Assembly: GCF_004795015.1 (NCBI RefSeq)
Contig: NZ_SSBI01000018.1
Coordinates: forward strand, 61,371 to 125,370
DNA: 64,000 nucleotides
Direction of reading: 5' to 3'
DNA from: Streptomyces sp. A1277
Lineage (GTDB): Bacteria; Actinomycetota; Actinomycetes; Streptomycetales; Streptomycetaceae
Positions 17,147 to 25,624 of this stretch are shown here, piece after piece (the first letter of the stretch is position 1; every line of letters starts with the position of its first letter). Position numbers and translations under genes: made by a program. Under the pieces are notes generated by a model, which saw only the letters and a program-made list of their open reading frames with translations, made no database searches and was not told the origin of the DNA.

Positions 17147-18205
17147 TTATCGGCGCCTTGCCCGCCAGAGCAGGAAGGCCGCCGAGGCCACCGCCGCCGT
17201 GCGTACCGTGATCGGCCACACGTCGCTCAGGGCGTCCGCCATGCCGTGTTCCGGGATGGGGGTGCCCCAGCGGCCCTCCATGCGGCCCCACAGCCAGACC
17301 ACGGCGCCCGCCGCGACCACCCCGGGCAGGCCCAGGGCCGCCCACTTCGCCTCCGCGCGCGACAGCTTCCGGGAGCCGTACGCGAGGAGCCAGCCGCCGC
17401 CCAGGGCCAGCAGTGAGCCCATCACCGCGCCGGTGACCAGCAGGGCGGCGGCGAGCAGGAGCAGGGGGTGGCCGAAGCCCCGGGGGGAGGCGGCGGGTGC
17501 CGCGTCCGTGGGGCGGGAGCGGCGTACCTTCGGCAGCCAGCGCCTCCGGCGCCGCTCGGGGAGCGCCGCCTCTTCTTCGTCCTCGGGCTCGCGAGGCTCC
17601 CCGGATCGCTCCGGTTCCTCGTCCTCCTCGTCCTCCTCCGGTGCCGGGGGGCGCAGGATCTCGGGGATCTCCACGCCGCCCCGGAAGCCGGGGACCTCCG
17701 TCCCGGGTCCGAACTCGCCGAAGGGGCCCGGCTCGACGCGCCACCAGTCCGGTTCGCCGCCGTCGGGGCCCAGCTCGTCCGTGCCGGCCCGGTGGGGGGC
17801 GGAGGGCTGGGGCGGGGGCGGCACCGGCTCGCGCTCCTGGGGCGCGTCCTTGCGGAGAGGGTCCTTCCTGAGGGGGTCCTTCCGGAGGCGGAGCTTCGGC
17901 CGGCGCGGGCTGGGGATCTTGGTGGTGGCCTCCGGCCGGCCCTCCTCCCGGGTCTGCGGCGCCGGCGCCGCCACGCCCGTCCGCGCCGCCGCCTCGACGA
18001 GTTCGTCCGGCGTACCGAGCGTGCCGATGATGCGGCGTACCGCCCCGGGCGTGTCAGCCGCCTGGGCCGCGCGCTGCCGTTCGATCTCGGTCCGGAGCTC
18101 CGCCACGAGCCGCATCCGTACGCCCGACGACAGCTGTTGCCGCTGCGCCAGGTCCCCGACCCGGCTCAGATAGTCGTAGACCAGCTGGTCGCTCTCGATC
18201 CCCAC
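17147..18205 (-). CDS. Membrane protein with acidic/proline-rich central linker
   Basis: A 352-residue protein. The N-terminal ~90 residues are helical and soluble (YLSRVGDLAQRQQLSSGVRM, then ELRTEIERQRA) and resemble permease-associated HAAS-type helical domains. A low-complexity linker follows, with a KDPLRKDPLRKD repeat, Pro-rich and Glu-rich parts. The C-terminal ~120 residues contain four hydrophobic segments ending in a basic WRARRR tail. It probably senses or scaffolds at the membrane; no enzyme motif is visible. It is divergent from the helicase-domain gene. Confidence 0.75.
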   Translation of the reverse strand: MGIESDQLVYDYLSRVGDLAQRQQLSSGVRMRLVAELRTEIERQRAAQAADTPGAVRRIIGTLGTPDELVEAAARTGVAAPAPQTREEGRPEATTKIPSPRRPKLRLRKDPLRKDPLRKDAPQEREPVPPPPQPSAPHRAGTDELGPDGGEPDWWRVEPGPFGEFGPGTEVPGFRGGVEIPEILRPPAPEEDEEDEEPERSGEPREPEDEEEAALPERRRRRWLPKVRRSRPTDAAPAASPRGFGHPLLLLAAALLVTGAVMGSLLALGGGWLLAYGSRKLSRAEAKWAALGLPGVVAAGAVVWLWGRMEGRWGTPIPEHGMADALSDVWPITVRTAAVASAAFLLWRARRR

Positions 18206-18290
18206 GCGATGGTTCCCCTCGGTTCCCCGCTACCGCACTGCACCGACGGTAGCGCCCTCGCGGCTGTCCGGAGCGACTACCGTGGGGCGG

Positions 18291-20735
18291 ATGGGGACGA
18301 CCACACCACCGCGCACGCTCGCCGAGGCTCTGCGCGCCCGGGACGACGAGTCACTGGCCGGGCTGCTGCGGGCGCGACCCGATCTCCTCTCCCCCGTGCC
18401 GGGCGACATCACGCAGCTCGCCACGCGGGCCGGCACCCGTGCGTCCGTCGTCCGCGCCCTGGAACACCTCGACCGGTTCGCCCTGCAGACCGCCGAGGCG
18501 CTGGCGGTCACGCCCGACCCCGCCCCGTACGCCACCCTGCTGAGCCTGCTCACCGGTGACGGGCAGGACGACGGCGAGCACCGCGACGACGCGGGCGCCG
18601 CGATCACCGCCGCGCTGCCCGGCGCCCTCGCAACCCTGCGCGAGCAGGCCCTCGTGTGGGGCGAGGACGACCGGCTGCGGCTGGTGCGTACGGCCAGGGA
18701 GCTGCTGTCGCCGTCGCCGCAGCACCCCTCCCCCACCGGTCTCGGGCCGACCGTCGCCGAGGCCACCGCCGGGATGTCGCCCGGCCGGCTCCAGGAGATC
18801 CTGGCCGCCGCGGGGCTGCCCGCCACCCACGACCCGGTCTCCGCGGTGACCGCCCTGACCGCGCTGTTCACCGACCGCACCCGGATGGGCGAACTCCTCG
18901 ACACCGCCCCCATGGAGGCCCTGGCGGTGCTCGACCGGCTCGTCTGGGGGCCGCCGTACGGGGAGGTGACGCCGAACCCGACCCCGCCCGTGAGGTGGCT
19001 GCGCGACCGGGGCCTGCTGCTGCCCGTCTCGACCCGCACCGTCGTACTGCCCCGCGAGGCCGCGCTGCACCTGCGGGCCGGGCGCGCCCACCGGGTGCCC
19101 GAGCCGCGGCCGCCCGCCGTGGCCGCCGTCGCCGAACGCGATCCACAGGCTGTGGACAGCGCCGCGGCCGGCCAGGCGTTCCTGGCGGTCGCCACCGTCG
19201 AGGAACTGCTCAAGGCGTGGAACGGCGGCGGCCCCACCGTCCTGCGGGCCGGCGGGCTCAGCGTCCGCGAGCTGAGGAAGACCGCCGCCGCGCTGGACGT
19301 CTCCGAACCCGTCGCCGCGTTCTGGGTCGAACTCGCGTACGCGGCCGGGCTGCTGGCCTCCGACGGCGAGGCGGACGAGCGGTACGCGCCGACCCCTGCG
19401 TACGACGAATGGGCCGAGCTGCCCGCCCAGGACCGCTGGGTCGCCCTCGCCACCGCCTGGCTCACCGCCACCCGCGCCTCGGGGCTGGTCGGCGGCCAGG
19501 ACGCCAAGGGCCGCGCGCTGTCCGCCCTCGGCCCCGACCTGGACCGCTCCGCCGCGCCGGAGGTCCGCCACCGCGTCCTCGCCCTGCTCGCCGAACTGCC
19601 CGCCGGCACCGCGCCCGACCCGGAGACCGTGCTCGCCCGGCTCCGCTGGGAACGCCCCCTGCGCGGGACCGCCGCGACCGCCGGGGACGCCACGGATCTG
19701 CGGTCCCGGATCGCCCTGTGGACGCTGACCGAGTCCGAGTTCCTCGGCATCACCGGGCGCGGCGCGCTCGCCTCCCAGACCCGCGCGCTGCTCACCGGCG
19801 GCCCCGCCGAGGCCGCCGCCCGGCTCGCCCCGCTCCTCCCCGAACCCCTCGACCACGTCCTCCTCCAGGCCGACCTCACCGCCGTCGCGCCGGGCCCGCT
19901 GGAACGCCCGCTCGCCGAGGTGCTCGGGGCGCTCGCGGACATCGAGTCGAAGGGCGGTGCGACGGTGTACCGGTTCACGCCCGGGTCCGTGCGGCGCGCC
20001 CTGGACGCCGGGCAGACCGCCGCCGACCTGCACGCCTTCCTCGCCGCGCACAGCCGTACGCCGGTGCCGCAGCCGCTCAGCTACCTCATCGACGACGTGG
20101 CCCGCCGCCACGGGCACCTGCGCATCGGTGCCGCCTCCTCCTACGTGCGCTGCGACGACGAGGCCGTCCTCAACGAGATCCTGGCCGACAAGCGGTCCGC
20201 CGCGCTGCGGCTGCGCAGGCTCGCCCCGACGGTCCTTGCCGCCCGCACCGACCCGGCGGCCCTCCTCGACGGCCTGCGCGACATGGGCTACGCGCCCGCC
20301 GCGGAGTCCGCCGACGGCGACGTCCTGATCACCCGCGCCGGCGCCCACCGCACCCCGCCCCGCTCCGCGCCCGTCCCCGTCCCCGAGGGCCCGCCCGTCC
20401 CCGACCCCACGCTGCTCGGCGCGGCGGTCCGGGCGATCCGGGCCGGCGACACCGCCGCGACGGTCGTCCACAAGGACGCCGAGGCCGCCGCGTCGCCCGG
20501 CGGCCCCCTGCCCCGGACGACACCCGCCGAGACCCTGGTCACCGTCCAGGCCGCCGCGATGACCGGCTCCGCGGTCTGGATCGGCTACGTCAACGCGGAA
20601 GGCACCGCGAGCCAGCGCGTGATCGCCCCGGTACGAGTGGAGGGCGGCTTCGTGACCGCGTACGACCACACGGCGGACGAGGTCCGCACGTATCCCCTCC
20701 ACCGGATCACGGGCGTGGCGGAGCTGGCGGAGTAG
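18291..20735 (+). CDS. Helicase-associated (XPB/Ssl2-like N-terminal) domain protein
   Basis: An 814-residue protein with no Walker motifs, composed largely of winged-helix and helical repeats. The C-terminal part (about 540-660) matches the Helicase_C_3 / XPB-Ssl2 N-terminal domain, and the end (TVQAAAMTGSAVWIGYVNAEG) is WYL-like. In actinobacteria this protein is normally encoded beside the XPB helicase (as Rv0862c-Rv0861c in M. tuberculosis), suggesting a partner in DNA repair. Here the partner gene is 4.9 kb away, beyond an inserted island. TACCGT 7 nt before the ATG indicates a leaderless start. Confidence 0.85.
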   Translation: MGTTTPPRTLAEALRARDDESLAGLLRARPDLLSPVPGDITQLATRAGTRASVVRALEHLDRFALQTAEALAVTPDPAPYATLLSLLTGDGQDDGEHRDDAGAAITAALPGALATLREQALVWGEDDRLRLVRTARELLSPSPQHPSPTGLGPTVAEATAGMSPGRLQEILAAAGLPATHDPVSAVTALTALFTDRTRMGELLDTAPMEALAVLDRLVWGPPYGEVTPNPTPPVRWLRDRGLLLPVSTRTVVLPREAALHLRAGRAHRVPEPRPPAVAAVAERDPQAVDSAAAGQAFLAVATVEELLKAWNGGGPTVLRAGGLSVRELRKTAAALDVSEPVAAFWVELAYAAGLLASDGEADERYAPTPAYDEWAELPAQDRWVALATAWLTATRASGLVGGQDAKGRALSALGPDLDRSAAPEVRHRVLALLAELPAGTAPDPETVLARLRWERPLRGTAATAGDATDLRSRIALWTLTESEFLGITGRGALASQTRALLTGGPAEAAARLAPLLPEPLDHVLLQADLTAVAPGPLERPLAEVLGALADIESKGGATVYRFTPGSVRRALDAGQTAADLHAFLAAHSRTPVPQPLSYLIDDVARRHGHLRIGAASSYVRCDDEAVLNEILADKRSAALRLRRLAPTVLAARTDPAALLDGLRDMGYAPAAESADGDVLITRAGAHRTPPRSAPVPVPEGPPVPDPTLLGAAVRAIRAGDTAATVVHKDAEAAASPGGPLPRTTPAETLVTVQAAAMTGSAVWIGYVNAEGTASQRVIAPVRVEGGFVTAYDHTADEVRTYPLHRITGVAELAE

Positions 20736-20761
20736 CGGTTGCCCCCGGTCAGGGGCGGAAG

Positions 20762-20791
20762 GTTCCGTCCTCAATCGCCGGACGGGCTTGA
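20762..20791 (-). repeat. Dispersed GTCCGGCG-type repeat at the left edge of the island
   Basis: GTTCCGTCCTCAATCGCCGG followed by ACGGGCTTGA lies 27 bp past the helicase-associated gene stop. It is in the same orientation as the copy at 25417, so the accessory island is bracketed by direct copies. Confidence 0.85.
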
Positions 20792-20858
20792 GTGGCGTTT
20801 GTTTCGTCGGGGCGCAATGCATCGCCCACTGAACTGCGGAAGCAGGCCGGACTCGGAG

Positions 20859-21332
20859 TCACTGGCCGAGGATGCGAGACTTTTGCGCGTCGAATTCTTC
20901 GGGGGTAAGAATGCCTGCCTCTCGGAGACCGGCGAGTTTGGTCAGCTCGTCAGCTACCGATGACGACGTAGCGGCAGGTGCGGCGTGCTGCGAGGTGTGC
21001 TGAGCCAGGATTGCCGCGTCGAGTCGGGCGCGCAGCTCCTCGAAGGCCGGCATCTGCTGCTTGGTGAAGACGACTGAGTTCTCGTCCTTCGCAGCATTCG
21101 ATGTCTGCGAGCCGAGCCTGCCCCGGACCTCGTTCCCTCCGGGAACGGTGAACTGGATGAAACCGTTGACCAGCGGGCCCGCCGGCTTCCATTGGATCGC
21201 GGCGACTTGGCTGATGTGAAGCCGCTTCTCACCCTTGCCATGGGTGGCGCGAGCGAGAAACCCTTTACGGGTGATGGTGATGTATTGGCCATCGAACTCG
21301 ATCTGTCCGCCCTGACCTGACACTTGTGTCAC
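20859..21332 (-). CDS. DUF4429 domain protein with C-terminal SHOCT motif
   Basis: A 157-residue protein. The N-terminal ~100 residues form a PH-like DUF4429 domain (QIEFDGQYITITRKGF, then FIQFTVPGGNEVRGRLG). The last ~32 residues are a SHOCT module (DELTKLAGLREAGILTPEEF, then DAQKSRIL), a short oligomerisation helix-turn found at protein ends. The GTG at 21332 is preceded by GAAGGGG with 5-nt spacing. Proteins of this kind are common on mobile or accessory DNA in actinomycetes; the function is unknown. Confidence 0.8.
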   Translation of the reverse strand: MTQVSGQGGQIEFDGQYITITRKGFLARATHGKGEKRLHISQVAAIQWKPAGPLVNGFIQFTVPGGNEVRGRLGSQTSNAAKDENSVVFTKQQMPAFEELRARLDAAILAQHTSQHAAPAATSSSVADELTKLAGLREAGILTPEEFDAQKSRILGQ

Positions 21333-21474
21333 TGGCACCCCTTCGTTTCTTGTGAAGGCAGGGTGCCACACATGTGGAAGGTACGTGAAGGAAAGTGAGC
21401 AAGAGGCTGATCAGCCCGACAAACCGTGTGGGAACTCGTACCCGAGCGGTGGCCGGATGGGCAGACACGGCTTG

Positions 21475-22464
21475 CTATGCCTGGTTCCTGGTGTCGAGGA
21501 TCGCGGACCTGGCTGCCCCGGCCAAGATGCTCTGTCCCCGCATGGACAGTCCGAGGCGGTTCCAGTGGAAGAGCACGTGATAGCTGAGTACCCGTCGCAA
21601 CCCGCGGTCGAGCGTTCCTTCCTTGACGGCATGGCCGAGTTCCTGTCCCGCGTCGCGGAAGGCGGCGGCCCACTCGCTGACGGGCTCCAGCGGTCCGCCG
21701 GGGCGCAGCAGGATGTTGCTGTCTGCGAGGAGCAGAGGCCGGATCTCCTGGGCGCGGGCTTCGAGACTGCTGGTCGGGACATCGTTGATGACTGAGCGGC
21801 CCTCTTCCGTGATGACGCGGTGCCAGACGTCTCCCTGCTCGTACCACTCCAGCTTGGCGGCGCGCATCATGATCGTGCAGAGGAGAACCGACAGCTCGCG
21901 AGGCCCCACGGCCAGTTCGTTGCGCTGCCGCAACTGTTGCGCCTGCCGACTGTCGGTGATGAACAGGCCGTGCGCGGCGGCCATGCCGGCCGCCCCTCCG
22001 AATGCCGCGGTCTCCGGCTCGTAGATGCCGGGCCACCACCGTTGGACATGCCCGTCGGCGACGAGGCGATCCAAGTCGTCGCCGACAGCCAACCCAACGC
22101 CGGATCCCGGTCGTACGCGCAGACGCAGGCGCCAGCACGGGTACTTCCGGGTGTACCACCAGCCATCGACGGCGTGGTCGGCTTCAGCGTCTCGCAGGAC
22201 AGGCAGCACGTGCGTGGTGAAGATGGTGTCGGCATTCGCCCAGTCGGTGAAGTGGAGGTATGCCTGCCACCAGTTGGTGGTTGCGAAGCAACGGCCCAGG
22301 GCTTCTCGGCCGGCCTGGTCGTAGACCTTCACGGCGTCGGCCAAGGTCACGGTGTCCACCCGGCACCGGCGTGCGGCGTCGGCAATCGGTAGTCCGGTGA
22401 GCACAGCGAGGGCCGCGCTCCGGATGGAGGGCGGTTCCGCCTGAGTCAGTTGATCAGGAGACAT
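21475..22464 (-). CDS. Thiopeptide-type bacteriocin biosynthesis protein (lantibiotic dehydratase C-domain)
   Basis: A 329-residue protein. The first ~55 residues form a helix-turn-helix-like region (LPIADAARRCRVDTVTLADA). Residues ~65-325 are a stand-alone SpaB/lantibiotic-dehydratase C-terminal domain: WWYTRKYPCWRLRLRV, IYEPETAAFGGAAGM and LEWYEQGDVWHRV are family signatures. In split dehydratases this domain eliminates glutamate from glutamylated Ser/Thr to make dehydroamino acids. No partner glutamylation domain or precursor gene is nearby. The ATG at 22464 overlaps the LanC-like gene by 19 bp, so the two were cotranscribed. Confidence 0.85.
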   Translation of the reverse strand: MSPDQLTQAEPPSIRSAALAVLTGLPIADAARRCRVDTVTLADAVKVYDQAGREALGRCFATTNWWQAYLHFTDWANADTIFTTHVLPVLRDAEADHAVDGWWYTRKYPCWRLRLRVRPGSGVGLAVGDDLDRLVADGHVQRWWPGIYEPETAAFGGAAGMAAAHGLFITDSRQAQQLRQRNELAVGPRELSVLLCTIMMRAAKLEWYEQGDVWHRVITEEGRSVINDVPTSSLEARAQEIRPLLLADSNILLRPGGPLEPVSEWAAAFRDAGQELGHAVKEGTLDRGLRRVLSYHVLFHWNRLGLSMRGQSILAGAARSAILDTRNQA

Positions 22465-22967
22465 GAGTCCCATCCGGTGATCGGGGCCTGCTGCGAGGCG
22501 TAGGTCGTGAGGGCGAGCGCGGTGCCGGCGGCGCCGCTGATCAGCCCGGTAGCCGGGAGGCCGCCGGGTCGGACGTTCGCCGCGAGAGTGTCCCCGAGGC
22601 TCTGTGGGAGCGTCCGGAGGCGGGGATCGAGGGCGTCGGCGGCGGCACGGAAGGCGGTCTGGTAGATGCCTGCCCAGCCGTGGCACAGGCCGGTGTCGGT
22701 GACGTGGGCGAGTTGTTCGGGGTCAGTCAGGGCCCGGTACAAGGCGCCCTCGTAGAACGCCTGGAGATGGGGAGCGTGCAGGGCGATCCCGGCGAGTTGG
22801 CCGGCCCGTGCGATGCCCGTCGTCCCGTAGCACCAACTCGGTCGGGTGGGGGCGTCATGGTGAGGCTGCGTACGGTCGAAGTCACGGCGCGAGATGTGCT
22901 CGGGCCACCAGGCACCGGAGGGACTGCGCCGGCACCAGGTGTCGAGGTGTTCGCAGATGGTCCACAT
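22446..22967 (-). pseudogene. LanC-like cyclase, C-terminal half only (5'-truncated)
   Basis: The 173 codons cover only the C-terminal half of a ~400-residue lanthionine-synthetase-C-like protein. The zinc-binding motifs WCYGTTGIARA and CHGWAGI are intact, as is the ending WDSCLLIN. Family-like sequence (ITGPLLLLAQALRLG) continues upstream in frame to about 23040, then stops; a TGA closes that frame near 23090, and no N-terminal half exists. The recognisable part ends where a head-to-head XRE gene, also missing its 5' end, begins. A deletion removing both gene starts is the simplest reading. It could still be translated from the ATG at 22967. Confidence 0.65.
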
Positions 22968-23034
22968 GGCTTCGCGGTGACCGTTGACGGTGATGCCGAG
23001 GCGCAGGGCTTGAGCCAGGAGGAGGAGCGGGCCG

Positions 23035-24312
23035 GTGATACGCCCGCGTTGCCGAGCAGTACGGAGCGAGGGCCATGAAGTCGCCCCAGCTCCCGTGGCG
23101 CGTCACTACGAGCGCTTCCTCAAGCACGGGGGAGTCAAGACGACGCCGCACGCTCCCACTGCCCGGGTGCTGGAGCGCATGTTCCGGATGCCCGTGGGAG
23201 ACCTGTTCGGCTCGGCCTCCGCCGTCCGGGAGCTCGAGCCGGGGGGATCCGCTCGGGCCCCTGCTCCGCCCGTGCTCGACGAAAGTGAACTGCTGATGAC
23301 CGCTCGGGATGCCGCCTCACACGCCAGTGAGGCCGCCTCGCTGCACTTGCACGAGTTGACCCTGGACCAGCTCCATGACGATCTGGCTCACTTGGCGCGT
23401 ACGTATGGTCAGACAGTCCCGGGCGAGGTCTACCGGAACGCGACGAACCTGCTGAACCAAGCACAGGTGCTGGTCGAACGCACCCGGTCCCCCGAGCAGC
23501 ACACACGCCTCTACTACGCGGCGGCGCAGGCCAGCGCGATGCTCGCCGCGGTCTCTTTCGACCTAGGCGCATTGGCGCCCGCCGTCACCTTCGCCCGGTC
23601 CTCCGCGCAGTACGGCAAGACCATCAACAACGGACCGGTGCAGGCGTACGCCTACGGGATGATGGCCTTCATGGCGTTCTGGGGCGGGCGTCCCGGAGAG
23701 GCCGTACGGCTCGCGAAGTCGGGCCAGCAGTTCGGCGGGCTGGGAGATACCGCCCGCCGCCGCCTCTACTCCATCGAGGCCCGAGCGCACGGGCATCTGC
23801 GCAACGAAGACCAGGCTGAGCGGGCCGTCCGCGATGCACTCGGCCAGAGCAGCGGCCGCCGGGACGAGCTGCACGACGACATCGGCGGCGAGTTCGCCTT
23901 CGACGCCGCCCGTACGGCCATGAGCAACGCGACGACATGCCTGCTACTGCGGAACGCCGAGGGCGCGGAGGAGTTCGCCACAAGGGCACTCGCCCTGGTC
24001 CACGCGCGCCCCGCCGATGAGCAGCAGATCCCGGTGTCCGGCCCGGCAGCCGTCGACCTGGCCCGTGCACGATTGCTTCGCAACCAGGTCGAGGGAGCCC
24101 AGGAGGCGCTGACCACAGTTTTTCATGTGCCGCCGGGCTGGCGAGGCTCCGGTCTGTTGGAGCGGCTCACAGCGGCGCGGATCGAGCTCACTCGCACCGA
24201 GTTCCGGAACGCGCCTGTGGCGCTTGAGCTGGCCGAACAGATCGAGGCGTTCAGCGCGCTGTCCCCGACCCGTCGGCTCGGCGCTGCGAACCCGCTCGCG
24301 ATCGAAGCCTGA
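23035..24312 (+). CDS. XRE-type regulator with TPR region, N-terminal HTH truncated
   Basis: A 425-codon frame from a GTG at 23035. Family-like sequence starts only at about 23101 with RHYERFLKHGGVKTTPHAPT, the second half of the HTH module of a Streptomyces XRE family. The first ~22 residues (MIRPRCRAVRSEGHEVAPAP) look like out-of-frame scar sequence, and the first HTH helices are missing. Residues ~80-420 form TPR-like helical repeats typical of ligand- or partner-sensing regulators. DNA binding is probably impaired, so this may be a pseudogene. It converges with the epimerase gene, 3 nt between stops. Confidence 0.65.
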   Translation: MIRPRCRAVRSEGHEVAPAPVARHYERFLKHGGVKTTPHAPTARVLERMFRMPVGDLFGSASAVRELEPGGSARAPAPPVLDESELLMTARDAASHASEAASLHLHELTLDQLHDDLAHLARTYGQTVPGEVYRNATNLLNQAQVLVERTRSPEQHTRLYYAAAQASAMLAAVSFDLGALAPAVTFARSSAQYGKTINNGPVQAYAYGMMAFMAFWGGRPGEAVRLAKSGQQFGGLGDTARRRLYSIEARAHGHLRNEDQAERAVRDALGQSSGRRDELHDDIGGEFAFDAARTAMSNATTCLLLRNAEGAEEFATRALALVHARPADEQQIPVSGPAAVDLARARLLRNQVEGAQEALTTVFHVPPGWRGSGLLERLTAARIELTRTEFRNAPVALELAEQIEAFSALSPTRRLGAANPLAIEA

Positions 24313-24315
24313 CTG

Positions 24316-25347
24316 CTACCGGCCGAGCGCGGCCAGGATCACAGCCTCCTTCTCGGGCGTGATCCCGTGCTCGGCCCAGCGGGGGTGCTCCACCGGCATG
24401 CCCCCGCCCCGAAGCCACGCCCAGGTGTCGGCAACGGTGTCCGCCAGTGGTCGGCACACCAGCCCTGCTCCCTGGGCCCGCGTGGACTCGATCCGCCACA
24501 CACCGGAGTGCGTACGCCACAGTGGCAGCTCCGTCCACTGCTGGACCCCATGGTCCAGGAGCAGCTTGTCCGGCGCCCATGCCAATCGTGCGCCGCCTTC
24601 AGTGGCGAGAACGCAGGAGGCAAGAAGGTCCCCCATGGTGTCCCGGCCGATCGGCGCGACGCAGTTGTACGCGCCACCGTGGTCGTCTGCGGCCCGGTCC
24701 AGCGCGAACGCGGCCACGTCACGTACGTCGATGGGCTGGATACCCTTGTCCGCGGCGCCCGGGGCGAGCATCGGGCCGCCGCGCGCGGCGCGGTTGAGCC
24801 ACCAGGGGAGCCGGCCGACATACTCACCGGGCCCGAGGATCACGCCCGGCCGAAGGACGGCCGTGCGGTCGTCGCCGAACATCGTGGTGACGGCCCTCTC
24901 AGCACCAGCCTTCTGCCGGCCGTAGTACCAGTCCGGTCCGTCCCAGCCCTCGGGGAGCCGCCCATAATCAGCATCGGCGTCCGGTGGACCGTCCAGCACG
25001 TGCGAGTCCTCGGAGAGCGGTTCGTCGGGCCAGCCGCGGTAGGCGTTCACCGTGGAGACGTAGACGTATCGGCCCGCTACCGGTTCCAGGGCATGTGCGC
25101 CGGCGAGGACGTCGCGCGGTGCCATGTCGGACGCGGAGGTGTCCACCACGGCATCCCAAGGGCCTTCGCCCGCCAGCCGCACCAAGTCCGCGACGACCGT
25201 GCGGTCACCGTGGACCCCCCGGGTGCCCTCGGGTGCGATTCCCGACCGGCCACGGTTGAAGACCGTCACCTCCCACCCGCGATCGAGCGCGGCCTGTGCG
25301 ACCGCCCGTCCCAGGAACCAGGTTCCGCCGAGTACGAGAATCTTCAT
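24316..25347 (-). CDS. NAD-dependent epimerase/dehydratase (extended SDR)
   Basis: A 343-residue extended short-chain dehydrogenase. The Rossmann dinucleotide motif GGTWFLG starts at residue 7. VVDTSASD and YVYVSTVNAY supply the catalytic Ser/Thr region, and DWYYGRQKAGAE carries the YxxxK pair. The best match in style is NAD(P)-dependent sugar epimerases or reductases; the substrate is not determinable. The ATG at 25347 is set by the Rossmann start. It is the right-most gene of the accessory island. Confidence 0.85.
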   Translation of the reverse strand: MKILVLGGTWFLGRAVAQAALDRGWEVTVFNRGRSGIAPEGTRGVHGDRTVVADLVRLAGEGPWDAVVDTSASDMAPRDVLAGAHALEPVAGRYVYVSTVNAYRGWPDEPLSEDSHVLDGPPDADADYGRLPEGWDGPDWYYGRQKAGAERAVTTMFGDDRTAVLRPGVILGPGEYVGRLPWWLNRAARGGPMLAPGAADKGIQPIDVRDVAAFALDRAADDHGGAYNCVAPIGRDTMGDLLASCVLATEGGARLAWAPDKLLLDHGVQQWTELPLWRTHSGVWRIESTRAQGAGLVCRPLADTVADTWAWLRGGGMPVEHPRWAEHGITPEKEAVILAALGR

Positions 25348-25416
25348 GACGGCGATCTTGCCGTGCCGAACAGCAGTCGCGGAAGGCGGTCGGACTCGGA
25401 CTGCCGGGCGGAATTC

Positions 25417-25443
25417 CATCCACAGTCGCCGGACGGGCTGGGC
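25417..25443 (-). repeat. Dispersed GTCCGGCG-type repeat (degenerate copy)
   Basis: ATCCACAGTCGCCGGACGGG followed by CTGGGCT is a degenerate copy with the GTCCTCAA part altered. Its CCGGACGGGCTGGG core is a perfect inverted match to CCCAGCCCGTCCGG at 25507-25520, so the two could form a stem in single-stranded DNA or RNA. Confidence 0.75.
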
Positions 25444-25506
25444 TTGTGCGGGTCGCTCCGCGGGGCGCGGGTCGCCTCCACCCGGTGAATGGGGGCAGGT
25501 CCAAAC

Positions 25507-25536
25507 CCAGCCCGTCCGGCGCTAGAGGACGGAACC
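25507..25536 (+). repeat. Dispersed GTCCGGCG-type repeat
   Basis: CCCAGCCCGTCCGGCGCTAG followed by AGGACGGAACCCC is a plus-oriented copy, inverted to the one 64 bp to its left. Both lie in the 277-bp gap between the epimerase and xpb starts. Confidence 0.85.
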
Positions 25537-25624
25537 CCGCGCCCCGGACCGGGGCAAGCACCGACACGCCCGCCCCCGCATACGGCACACTGGACGTTTC
25601 CCCTAGCCGAAAGGGCCGAAGCGC

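Noticed and set aside
24316..25347. Epimerase as a tailoring enzyme of the lanthipeptide remnant
   Set aside because: Only proximity supports it; the gene is convergent with the XRE gene and has no RiPP-specific signature.
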